From NCBI GenBank assembly GCA_963741495.1, contig CAVUID010000018.1, forward strand, positions 1-64,000: a DNA stretch of 64,000 bases, given 5' to 3'. This document shows, one piece after another, positions 55,201 to 62,621 of the stretch. Both the position numbers and the translations under genes were made by a program. Source of the DNA: Sulfurimicrobium sp963741495 (GTDB lineage Bacteria > Pseudomonadota > Gammaproteobacteria > Burkholderiales > Sulfuricellaceae). The notes beneath the pieces are model-generated. The model was not told the DNA's origin and did no database searches. It saw nothing but the letters and a program-made list of their open reading frames with translations. How positions within the stretch are numbered: position 1 is the first letter of the stretch; every line of letters begins with the position of its first letter.

Positions 55201-56061
55201 CAGTACGGCTTTCTTGCCGCCGGCATTCATGGCCACGTTGCCGCCGATGCAGGAGGCGTCGGCCGAAGTCGGGTCCACTGCGAACACCTGCCCTGCGGCC
55301 TCTGCTGCTTCCATGACACGCCGTGTTACTACGCCCGCACCGCACAGGATGGTGGTAACCGGCTCGGCTACGCCGGGTAGCGGGGTCAATTCCACCGGGC
55401 CCAGCGTGTCCAGTTTCTCGGTGTTGATCACGGCTGTCAGCGGGTCGAGCGGAATGGCGCCGCCGGTGTAGCCGGTGCCGCCGCCGCGCGGGATCAGGGT
55501 CAGGCCGCAGGCGATGCAGGCTTCCACCAGCGGTGCAATTTCTCGCTCGGTATCGGGGTTGATCACCACGAAGGGATATTCGACTCGCCAGTCTGTGGCA
55601 TCGGTGACGTGGGAAACGCGCGCCAGGCCATCGAACTGGATATTGTCGCGGCGGGTGTGAGGCAGGAGTTTGGCCAGCACTTTCTTGCGCAGCTTGCGGG
55701 TGTGTTCGAAGCCAAGTTCGAATTCGTTGACCGCGCGGTGGGCTGCCTGCAGCAATTGCAATACCTTGATGTTGTCCTGGCGGCGTTCTTCAATGGCTTT
55801 CAGGCGATGGCGCAATGCGCCGACCAGCGCCGTCTGGCGCTTTTTGTTGGCGAGCAGGTCGTCCTGCAGGTAAGGGTTGCGGTTGACTACCCACAAATCA
55901 CCCAGCACCTCGAACAGCATGCGTGCCGAACGGCCTGTCTTGCGCTGGGCGCGCAGGGCTTCGAGCACTTGCCACATGTCCTCGCCGAGAAAACGAATGA
56001 CGATTTCCCGGTCCGAAAAGGAGGTGTAGTTGTAGGGTATTTCGCGCAGGCGGGCGGTCAT
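52249..56061 (-). CDS. DUF3683 FAD-linked oxidase / FeS / CCG fusion oxidoreductase
   Basis: 1270 residues from the ATG at 56061 (MTARLREIPYNYTSFSDREI). Domain order: DUF3683 (about 1-150), FAD-binding PCMH (PRGGGTGYTGGAIPLDP near 190; GGNVAMNAGGKKAV near 280), FAD-oxidase C-terminal (HMHAGDGNVHTNIPVN near 690; GGVISGEHGIGLTKMEF near 740), two 4Fe-4S clusters (CLRCGKCKPVC, CTVCHKCLNPCPVD) and two CCG domains (PGCGSERLFG, CCGYPQ, HDPCHTP, CCGEAG). It thus holds GlcD-like and GlcF-like parts in one chain. It probably oxidises a 2-hydroxy acid such as D-lactate or glycolate and passes electrons to the quinone pool; the substrate is not proven. Confidence 0.95.
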   Translation of the reverse strand: MTARLREIPYNYTSFSDREIVIRFLGEDMWQVLEALRAQRKTGRSARMLFEVLGDLWVVNRNPYLQDDLLANKKRQTALVGALRHRLKAIEERRQDNIKVLQLLQAAHRAVNEFELGFEHTRKLRKKVLAKLLPHTRRDNIQFDGLARVSHVTDATDWRVEYPFVVINPDTEREIAPLVEACIACGLTLIPRGGGTGYTGGAIPLDPLTAVINTEKLDTLGPVELTPLPGVAEPVTTILCGAGVVTRRVMEAAEAAGQVFAVDPTSADASCIGGNVAMNAGGKKAVLWGTALDNLAWWRMVTPEANWLEVERLDHNLGKIHDAESVRFRISRFAPDGKTLLGEPEILCVPGHCFRKAGLGKDVTDKFLCGLPGIQKEGCDGIITSARFILHRMPAHTRTVCLEFFCQVRDAVPAIVEIKNYLDAHPHAILAGLEHLDERYLKAVGYATKANRPKRPKMVLLADIVSDDEAACGAAASEIVKLANGRNGEGFIAVSPAARKKFWLDRARTAAIAAHTNAFKINEDVVIPLPRMGDYCDGIERINIELSTQNKLQLVEALQLFLKGHLPLFQDEDTIADPELTEDRRLRALNMLEEVRKRWHEMLNNLDAPIEGFKFQPPETEYKHRTVFELLQDHTLRVSWKREIRRELQTIFTGREYQPVLEQCDIIHGQILKSRVFVALHMHAGDGNVHTNIPVNSDDYEMLRAANQAVARIMRLAQSLGGVISGEHGIGLTKMEFLEAATIEKFVHYKQQVDPRGHFNRGKLLPGADLRNAYTPSFSLLETESLIMEQSAIGEIADSIKDCLRCGKCKPVCNTHIPRANLLYSPRNKILATSLLIEAFLYEEQTRRGISLQHFDEFNDVADHCTVCHKCLNPCPVDIDFGDVSIAMRNFLRLQHKKKFNPGTFASMLFLNATDPTTIKAIRKVMIGWGYQAQRLGYAVGKHFGLIKQQTQHPPATLGKPPLVAQVIHFINKPMPGGLPNRTSRALLGLEDASMVPVIRNPAKLSEDSDAVFYFPGCGSERLFGQVGLATQAMLFEVGAVTVLPPGYLCCGYPQTSSGDEEKGQEITTANRVLFHRVANTLNYLDIKTVIVSCGTCMDQLLKYQFGKIFPGCRLLDIHEYLMEKGVRLEGVEGKRYLYHDPCHTPMKTHSPIAVASKLMGSDVKLNDRCCGEAGTLAVSRADISTQIRFRKEEELHKDVALLQAAAPDAKMKILTSCPSCLQGLSRYNDDTGIEADYIVVELARHLLGENWQADYIDKASKGGIERVLL

Positions 56062-56123
56062 GAAAATTGGGTGTAAAGGGCTGATTTTAACCCAAGCAGC
56101 AGCAGAAGAGGCGGCCAATTTGC

Positions 56124-56543
56124 CTATGTTGCCAGCAGGGTTACCGCGCCATAACGCACACCTTTCCCCAGCAGCATGAACAGGGCGGCGTGCCACGGGT
56201 TGATGCGCAGCCATCCGGCGGCAACACACAGGGCGTCCCCAATCAGCGGCGCCCAGGCCAGCAGCAGAATCGGGCTACCATGCCGCCGCAGCCAGGCAAC
56301 GCTGCGATGATGCTGGTCCCGCGGAAAAAGCCGACCCAGCAAGTATGAAGTCATGGCGCCAAGCGTATTGCCGATGGTGGCCGTCAGCAGGGCTGCCCAG
56401 AGCAACTGCGGGTGCAGTTTGAGCAGTGCGAACAGCACGGCTTCCGAGCCGCCCGGCAACACGGTGGCACCGAGAAAGCTGGACAGGAAAAGCGTCCACA
56501 GGCCGGCTTCATCTCCCAGCAGGCGTGCGATCAATTGCTCCAT
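56124..56543 (-). CDS. YqaA/DedA-like small membrane protein
   Basis: 139 residues with about four hydrophobic segments and the family motifs SSFLGATVLPGGSEAVLFAL and GNTLGAMTSYLLGR. The DedA/SNARE-associated superfamily acts in lipid or drug transport. The small YqaA group has no assigned substrate. It is 62 bases from the DUF3683 gene and 10 bases after rodA, so it probably belongs to the mre-mrd transcript. Confidence 0.88.
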   Translation of the reverse strand: MEQLIARLLGDEAGLWTLFLSSFLGATVLPGGSEAVLFALLKLHPQLLWAALLTATIGNTLGAMTSYLLGRLFPRDQHHRSVAWLRRHGSPILLLAWAPLIGDALCVAAGWLRINPWHAALFMLLGKGVRYGAVTLLAT

Positions 56544-56553
56544 GAGGGCTTGT

Positions 56554-57648
56554 TCAGGTCTGTATCAGCTTGCGATGGGTCTGGATGCTCATCAGCGCCC
56601 CCATGCCGAACAGCAATGTGACGATGGAGGTTCCGCCATAGCTCACCAGCGGCAGCGGCACGCCGACCACCGGCAGGATTCCGCTCACCATGCCGATGTT
56701 GACGAATGCGTAGGTGAAGAAAGTGAGCACGATGCTGCCGGCAAAGAGGCGACCGAACAGGGTGGGCGCATTGGCGGATATCACCATGCCGCGCCCGATA
56801 ATGAGCAGATAGATCACGAGCAGCGTGAGATTGCCGATTAAGCCGAATTCCTCCCCGAGCACAGCAAGAATGAAGTCGGTGTGTCTTTCCGGGAGAAATT
56901 CCAGATGGGTCTGGGTGCCATGCAGCCAGCCTTTGCCTGGCAGCCCGCCAGAACCCATGGCGATCGTGGATTGAATGATGTGGTAACCAGCGCCAAGCGG
57001 ATCCTGGGCGGGATCGAGCAAAGTCAGCACGCGCTGGCGCTGGTAGTCGTGCAGCATGGACCATAGCAGCGGCATGCTGGCCAGGCCGGTGACAGCCAGG
57101 CCGATCATGACGCGCCAGGAAAGGCCACCGAGGAACAGCACATAGAATCCGGCAGCACTGACGATCAGGGACGTGCCCAGGTCAGGCTGTTTCAGGATAA
57201 ATATCACGGGCACCAGCAGCAGCAGGGTGGCTACGACAAATTCCTTGAAGCGCAAAGCGGCTGCATGACGGTCAAAATACCAGGCCAGCATCAACGGTAC
57301 GGCGATTTTCATGATTTCCGACGGCTGGATGCGCGTCACCCCGACATGCAGCCAGCGCCTGGCTCCGTGGCTGATGTCGCCAAACAGCGCCACGCCGAGC
57401 AGGAGCAACAGGCCGATGGCGTAGACCGGCAGGCCGAGCCGGGCCAGGTGCTGCGGCGGGATGTTGGCCACGACCCACATGACGCACAGCGCGACCGCGA
57501 GGTTGACCAGCTGGCTGTTGACGCGTTGCCAGTCTTCGCCTGTCGCGCTGTACAGTACGACCAGTCCAAGCAGGACAAGCAGCCCGAGCGCCAGCAGCAA
57601 ATACACATCCAGGTGGGCGACCAGGCGGTTCAGGATGCGTCTAATCAT
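56554..57648 (-). CDS. rodA: Peptidoglycan polymerase RodA
   Basis: SEDS-family glycosyltransferase of the elongasome. The start at 57648 (MIRRILNRLVAHLDVYL) lies inside the last codons of mrdA (8-base overlap). Ten membrane helices; conserved EFGLIGNLTLL and VGVPLPLVSYGGTSIVTLL. It has 364 residues. It works with the PBP2 encoded just upstream. Confidence 0.97.
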   Translation of the reverse strand: MIRRILNRLVAHLDVYLLLALGLLVLLGLVVLYSATGEDWQRVNSQLVNLAVALCVMWVVANIPPQHLARLGLPVYAIGLLLLLGVALFGDISHGARRWLHVGVTRIQPSEIMKIAVPLMLAWYFDRHAAALRFKEFVVATLLLLVPVIFILKQPDLGTSLIVSAAGFYVLFLGGLSWRVMIGLAVTGLASMPLLWSMLHDYQRQRVLTLLDPAQDPLGAGYHIIQSTIAMGSGGLPGKGWLHGTQTHLEFLPERHTDFILAVLGEEFGLIGNLTLLVIYLLIIGRGMVISANAPTLFGRLFAGSIVLTFFTYAFVNIGMVSGILPVVGVPLPLVSYGGTSIVTLLFGMGALMSIQTHRKLIQT

Positions 57649-59557
57649 GCTCTGCTCCCGGTTCGACGATGTCCGAAATGCTTTCATCCTTCGGCAGCTT
57701 GCCGAGCAGGTAGTAATCCATCACTTTGCGCGCAATGGGTGCGGCTGTGCTGCCGCCGTGGCCGCCGTTTTCCACCAGGATAGCAAGGGCGATGCGGGGG
57801 TTGTCTGCTGGGGCAAAGGCAATGAACAGCGCATGGTCACGGTGGCGCTCGGCGACCTGGCTTTCCACATATTTTTGCCCCTGTTTCATGCCGACCACCT
57901 GGGCCGTTCCGGTCTTGCCGGCAATCATGTACTCCGCACCCGCACTCGCCTGTGCGGCGGTACCGCCAGGGCGGGTGACATCCACCATGGCGGCGATTAC
58001 CCGATCCAGATTTTCTTTTTTGAGGGGCATGGAATCTGTAGTTTCCGGTTCCAGGGTGGTGGTCTGGCCGGTTTTGCTGTCCAGAATGCTTCTCACCATG
58101 CGCGGGCGCATCAGCTGACCGTTGTTTGCCAGGGCGGCAGTGGCGACCGCCAGTTGCAGCGGCGTGGCCAGGTTGTAGCCCTGGCCAATGCCGACGCTGA
58201 CCGTGTCCCCGGTGTACCATTTTTGCTTGAAACGTTTCATTTTCCAGGCTTGCGATGGCAGCACCCCGACCTGTTCGCCTTCGATATCGATACCGGTTTT
58301 CCTGCCGAAACCGAAATGGCTCATGAAGCTGGTGATGTTGTCGATGCCCATGTCCACCGCCAGTCCGTAGTAGTAGGTATCGCAGGAAATAACGATGGAT
58401 TTGTGCAGATCCACCATGCCGTGGCCGCCGGGTTTCCAGTCGCGGTAATGGTGGCTGCTGCCCGGCAGCATGTAATAACCGGGATCGGAAATGGTATAGG
58501 ACGGGCTGCGCTTGTTGAGTTCAAGCGCAGCCAGGGCCATGAATGGCTTGAAGGTCGAGCCTGGCGGGTACTGGCCGCGCAGGGCGCGATTATTGAGCGG
58601 CTTGTCGAGTGAAGTGTTGTACGCCTCCCAGTTGGCGGTATCAATGCCATCCACGAACAGGTTGGGATCAAATCCAGGCTGGCTGACAAAGGCCAGAATT
58701 TCACCGCTTTTCGGCTCGATAGCCACCAGCGAGCCTCGGTGTTTGCCAAAAGCCCTGATGGCCAGTGCCTGCAATTTGCTGTCAATGGAAAGATAGAGCG
58801 TATTGCCGGAAATAGGCGGGGTGCGTGTCAGTGTCCGCACGGCACGGCCACCTGCGTCGGTCTCGACCTGTTCAAAGCCGGTTGTGCCATGCAGTTGCTT
58901 CTCGTAGCTTTGCTCCAGGCCTTGCTTGCCAATGTGGTCGGTGCCACGGTAATTGGCCAGAAGGTCATTTTCTTCCAGTTTTTCCATGTCTCGGTCACTG
59001 ATGCGACCAATGTGGCCGACTACATGCGAGAACTGGTCCAGGTGGGGGTAGTGGCGGAACAGGCGGGCCTTGATTTCCACGCCGGGGAAGCGATAACGGT
59101 TGACCGCGAATTTCGCGACTTCCACTTCACTCAGGCGCGAGCGGATGGGCAGGCTCTCAAAATTCTTGCTTTCTTCCAGCAGTTTTTTGAAGCGCCGCCG
59201 GTCGCGTGGCGTGATTTCGAGAATGCTTGCCAGTTCATTGATGGTTTCTTCCAGTCCGCCCACCTTGCTTGGCGTGATTTCCAGGGTGTAGGCAGAGTAG
59301 TTGTGCGCCAGCGGGATGCCATTCCGGTCCAGAATCAGCCCCCGGTTTGGAACGATGGGGACGATGGAAATGCGGTTGTTTTCCGCCAGGGTGTGAAAGT
59401 GTTCGTGCTGCATCACCTGCAGGTAAAACAGCCGCGTGGCCAGCAGCACGAAGGCAAACAGAACCAGGCCGGCAGCCAGGGTCAGCCGTACCCGGAAGCG
59501 GTAAAGTTCCCGCTGGTTATCCCTGAGTTCGGTACCGGATTTCATGCCAAACAACAT
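57641..59557 (-). CDS. mrdA: Penicillin-binding protein 2
   Basis: Transpeptidase of the elongasome. One N-terminal membrane helix (about residues 22-45), a dimerisation domain, and a transpeptidase domain with the active Ser in GSTFKPFMALAAL near residue 325, SCD near 383 and KTGTAQ near 546. It has 638 residues; a start 4 codons later (MKSGTEL) is equally possible. It overlaps rodA and follows mreD by 34 bases. Confidence 0.96.
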   Translation of the reverse strand: MLFGMKSGTELRDNQRELYRFRVRLTLAAGLVLFAFVLLATRLFYLQVMQHEHFHTLAENNRISIVPIVPNRGLILDRNGIPLAHNYSAYTLEITPSKVGGLEETINELASILEITPRDRRRFKKLLEESKNFESLPIRSRLSEVEVAKFAVNRYRFPGVEIKARLFRHYPHLDQFSHVVGHIGRISDRDMEKLEENDLLANYRGTDHIGKQGLEQSYEKQLHGTTGFEQVETDAGGRAVRTLTRTPPISGNTLYLSIDSKLQALAIRAFGKHRGSLVAIEPKSGEILAFVSQPGFDPNLFVDGIDTANWEAYNTSLDKPLNNRALRGQYPPGSTFKPFMALAALELNKRSPSYTISDPGYYMLPGSSHHYRDWKPGGHGMVDLHKSIVISCDTYYYGLAVDMGIDNITSFMSHFGFGRKTGIDIEGEQVGVLPSQAWKMKRFKQKWYTGDTVSVGIGQGYNLATPLQLAVATAALANNGQLMRPRMVRSILDSKTGQTTTLEPETTDSMPLKKENLDRVIAAMVDVTRPGGTAAQASAGAEYMIAGKTGTAQVVGMKQGQKYVESQVAERHRDHALFIAFAPADNPRIALAILVENGGHGGSTAAPIARKVMDYYLLGKLPKDESISDIVEPGAEHD

Positions 59558-59591
59558 GGGCGATCAGGGCTCGTTAATCATTAACACGCGC

Positions 59592-60128
59592 TTACTTTTC
59601 GCTGCCGCGCGAGGTGGTATAGGCTACATCGGGCAGATATCTGTGCTTCATCGCCAGATGGACCAGCAGGCTGAGCAGAGGCCAGAGCAGCGCACCTGTG
59701 ATGCTGGCTAGAAAATACCCCCAGCCAATAAAGCTTGCACCAGAAAGCAGGTGGGTCAGCAGGATCAGTACCTGGCTGACCAGCAATAGCAGAAAGACAT
59801 GCAATGCCTGCGGCCACAGGTTAAAAGCCTGAATGCGCCGATGCAGAATGAGGGCCAGAAAGATGGCAAGGGTATAAGCCAGCGCGTACTGGCCAAGCAG
59901 CGCGCCATCGGCGACATCCATCACCAGGCCGAGCCCCCAGGCTGCGGCCATGCCAATGCGCAGCGGCTGATGCACGGCCCAGTAGAGCAGCAGTAGCAGG
60001 ACAAAATCCGGGCGCAGCAGCAGGGCCGTACCCTGCCATGGCAGAATGTCCAGCATCAGCGCGCCAAACAGCGTCATGGCAATGAACCGGCCACTGGGCG
60101 GGCGTGCCAGAGTGGGGGCGCCGGTCAT
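59592..60128 (-). CDS. mreD: Rod-shape protein MreD
   Basis: 178 residues from the ATG at 60128, which directly follows the mreC stop. Five to six membrane helices (for example FVLLLLLYWAV, LLVSQVLILLTHLL). DVADGALLGQYALAY is the conserved signature. It belongs to the MreBCD scaffold that positions wall synthesis. Confidence 0.95.
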   Translation of the reverse strand: MTGAPTLARPPSGRFIAMTLFGALMLDILPWQGTALLLRPDFVLLLLLYWAVHQPLRIGMAAAWGLGLVMDVADGALLGQYALAYTLAIFLALILHRRIQAFNLWPQALHVFLLLLVSQVLILLTHLLSGASFIGWGYFLASITGALLWPLLSLLVHLAMKHRYLPDVAYTTSRGSEK

Positions 60129-60129
60129 G

Positions 60130-61008
60130 TTATTTGGTCTCCTGGGCTTTTTTTTCTGCTTCGGGCGGGGCAGTCGGCGGCAATTCACCAGCGGAAATGA
60201 TCAGCAGGCTGCGGTAGCGATCCATGCCGGCACTCGGCGTGCAGGTGATTTTTGCGAAGGGGTAGCCGGCATTGCGTTCGATCTGGCTCACCACCGCGAC
60301 CGGAACGCCGCGCGGATAGGTGCCATCAATCCCGGAAGTAACAAGCTGGTCGCCGTTCTGGATATCCATATTGACCGGCATGAAGGCCAGTTCCAGCGCA
60401 TTATCCTGCCCGTGCCCAAAGGCGATGGCGCGCACGCCGTTACGCACTACTTCTACCGGCACAGCCTGTCCCTTGTCGGTAATCAGGGTGATTTCGCTAC
60501 TCAGCATCTGTACGCGGGTAACCTGGCCAACCAGTCCCTTGTCATCGATCACCGCCTGGCCCGCCTGAATCCCGGCAGAGCTGCCCTTGTCCGTAATGAT
60601 TCTGCGGCTGAATGGGTCGCGTCCGGCACTCATCACTTCAGCCGTGGTGGCGCGATGGGTCAGGCTTTCGCGGGTCGAGAGCAGGCGGCGCAGATGGGCA
60701 TTTTCGGCCAGCAACGACTGGTTGCGCTGCAATTGCATGGCATTAGTCAGCTGCTGCTGCCGCAAATGGGTGTTTTCGCCCGCCAACTGGCCTTGGGTAA
60801 CAAAAAAATCACTGGCGCGGCGCGACAGGGTGAGCGGGCTGTTGGCGATCTGCTGCAGTGGATGAAGCACCAGCCCGACGCCCTGGCGCAGCAGGGCCAA
60901 CTGGTTGAAGCGTGCGTCGGTCGCCATCAGGAAAATGGCAAACAGGCCGAAAAATACCAGCCGTACGACAGGGCTGGGGCCACGTTTGAAAAAGGGTTGG
61001 TGATCCAT
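60130..61008 (-). CDS. mreC: Rod-shape protein MreC
   Basis: 292 residues. An N-terminal membrane helix (about 14-33) and a coiled coil (about 65-110) are followed by the periplasmic beta-barrel domain with ELAFMPVNMDIQNGDQLVTS and YPRGVPVAVV. It links MreB inside to PBP2/RodA outside. A hairpin repeat separates it from mreB. Confidence 0.96.
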   Translation of the reverse strand: MDHQPFFKRGPSPVVRLVFFGLFAIFLMATDARFNQLALLRQGVGLVLHPLQQIANSPLTLSRRASDFFVTQGQLAGENTHLRQQQLTNAMQLQRNQSLLAENAHLRRLLSTRESLTHRATTAEVMSAGRDPFSRRIITDKGSSAGIQAGQAVIDDKGLVGQVTRVQMLSSEITLITDKGQAVPVEVVRNGVRAIAFGHGQDNALELAFMPVNMDIQNGDQLVTSGIDGTYPRGVPVAVVSQIERNAGYPFAKITCTPSAGMDRYRSLLIISAGELPPTAPPEAEKKAQETK

Positions 61009-61014
61009 GGGAAA

Positions 61015-61110
61015 AGCTATCAGCCGTCAGCTAGTCAGCGGTCAGCTTTTTGGTGCGCAGCATGCCGCGCGATTTTTAGCTGATGGCTGACGGCTGACGG
61101 CTGACCGCTA
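61015..61110. repeat. 7-base-period hairpin repeat (GCTGATA family), copy 4
   Basis: TCAGCCG, TCAGCTAG, TCAGCGG and TCAGC on the left are mirrored by GCTGATG, GCTGACG, GCTGACG and GCTGACC on the right. It lies exactly between the mreB stop and the mreC start region. Confidence 0.88.
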
Positions 61111-62154
61111 TCAATCATTCGTGAACACGGTCCCGAGCTTGTCCATTTCTTCCAGGGCACGACCGGATCCGCGCACCACGCAGGTCAGCGGGTCTTCTGC
61201 AACAACCACCGGCAAGCCGGTTTCTTCCATCAGCAAACGGTCGAGATCGCGCAGCAGTGCGCCGCCGCCGGTCAGCACCATGCCCTTGTCAGCGATGTCC
61301 GCACCCAGCTCGGGGGGGGTTTGTTCCAGCGCCTGTTTGACTGCACTGACAATCTGGTTGAGTGGGTCGGTCAGGGCTTCCAGCACTTCATTGCTGGAAA
61401 TGGTGAAGCTGCGCGGAATGCCTTCCGCCAGATTGCGGCCCTTGACTTCCATCTCGCGCACTTCCGATGCCGGAAAGGCGGAGCCAATCTGTTTTTTGAT
61501 CATTTCAGCGGTGGCGTCGCCGATCAGCATGCCGTAGTTGCGGCGGATGTAGTTGATGATGGATTCATCGAACTTGTCGCCGCCGACGCGCACCGAAGAC
61601 GCATACACCACGCCGCCGAGGGAGATCACGCCCACTTCAGTGGTGCCGCCGCCGATGTCTACCACCATGGAGCCGGTGGCTTCGGCCACTGGCAGGTCGG
61701 CACCGATCGCGGCAGCCATCGGCTCCTCGATCAGGTACACCTGGCGTGCACCTGCGCCGATCGCAGATTCGCGTATGGCGCGGCGCTCCACCTGGGTCGA
61801 GCCGCAGGGCACGCAGATGATGATGCGCGGGCTGGGGGAGAGCATGCGCGAATCGTGAATTTTCTTGATGAAATATTTCAACATCTGTTCGGTGATGGTG
61901 AAATCGGCAATCACGCCGTCCTTCATCGGGCGAATGGCGGTGATAGAGCCGGGCGTACGTCCGATCATCAGTTTGGCTTCGGCGCCGACAGCCTGGATGG
62001 TTTTCTTGCCGCTCGGCCCGCCTTCCTGGCGTATGGCCACTACGGAAGGCTCGTCAAGAACGATGCCTTTGCCGCGCACGTAAATCAGGGTGTTGGCAGT
62101 ACCCAGGTCGATTGCCAGATCAGTGGAAAAATAGCCGCGTAGGAATCCAAACAT
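61111..62154 (-). CDS. mreB: Actin-like rod-shape protein MreB
   Basis: 347 residues, actin fold, polymerises under the membrane. Motifs are DLAIDLGTANTLIYVRGKGI at the N-terminus, MVVDIGGGTTEVGVISLGG near residue 164 and GMVLTGGGALLRDLDRLL near 290. It is first gene of mreB-mreC-mreD-mrdA-rodA, and divergent from gatC with a gap of 93 bases that must hold both promoters. Confidence 0.98.
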   Translation of the reverse strand: MFGFLRGYFSTDLAIDLGTANTLIYVRGKGIVLDEPSVVAIRQEGGPSGKKTIQAVGAEAKLMIGRTPGSITAIRPMKDGVIADFTITEQMLKYFIKKIHDSRMLSPSPRIIICVPCGSTQVERRAIRESAIGAGARQVYLIEEPMAAAIGADLPVAEATGSMVVDIGGGTTEVGVISLGGVVYASSVRVGGDKFDESIINYIRRNYGMLIGDATAEMIKKQIGSAFPASEVREMEVKGRNLAEGIPRSFTISSNEVLEALTDPLNQIVSAVKQALEQTPPELGADIADKGMVLTGGGALLRDLDRLLMEETGLPVVVAEDPLTCVVRGSGRALEEMDKLGTVFTND

Positions 62155-62247
62155 ACATGTTTCTCTTGGTCTAGGAAGGTGCTTCGGTAAAATGAATTAT
62201 GATAACCTATTAAGCTTGTTTAATTAAGTTTCACCAGGGTGAATTTT

Positions 62248-62535
62248 ATGTCATTGACGCTGGACGAAGTAAAACGTATCGCTCACCTGGCCCGGATCGA
62301 GGTCAGCGAAAGCGAGGCAGAGACGTATCTTGCGCAGCTTTCCAGTATTTTCGGGCTGGTGGAAGAAATGCAGGCGGTGGATACCAGCGGGATCGAGCCC
62401 ATGGCCCATGCTCAGGACGTGGTGCTGCGCCTGCGCGAGGATGCCGTAAGCGAAGCGAATCGCCGCGAAGCCTATCAGGCAGTGGCGCCGCAGGTGGAAG
62501 CTGGGCTGTATCTGGTTCCCAAAGTTATAGAGTGA
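62248..62535 (+). CDS. gatC: Asp/Glu-tRNA amidotransferase subunit C
   Basis: 95 residues from the ATG at 62248 (MSLTLDEVKRIAHLARIEVS) behind AGGGTG. GatC wraps GatA and GatB in the enzyme that turns misacylated Glu-tRNA(Gln) and Asp-tRNA(Asn) into the correct forms. The PMAHAQDVVLRLREDAV segment is typical. Its TGA stop is part of the following repeat. Confidence 0.96.
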   Translation: MSLTLDEVKRIAHLARIEVSESEAETYLAQLSSIFGLVEEMQAVDTSGIEPMAHAQDVVLRLREDAVSEANRREAYQAVAPQVEAGLYLVPKVIE

Positions 62536-62616
62536 GGAGTAAAGAGTGAAGCGTGAAAAGTGAAAGGTGAAATGGGAAAACCCCTTCACACTTCACTTTT
62601 CACGCTTCACTTCACA
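62530..62616. repeat. 7-base-period hairpin repeat (GTGAAAN family), copy 4
   Basis: Six 7-base units (GTGAGGA, GTAAAGA, GTGAAGC, GTGAAAA, GTGAAAG, GTGAAAT) are mirrored by CTTCACT, TTTCACG and CTTCACT. It fills the gatC-gatA gap and ends 5 bases before gatA. Confidence 0.88.
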
Positions 62617-62621
62617 TTGTG

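Noticed and set aside
56062..56229. 56-residue N-terminal extension of the DUF3683 protein
   Set aside because: Family members start at MTARLREIPYNYTSF; the extension is the antisense of the dedA-like gene end and has no ribosome binding site.
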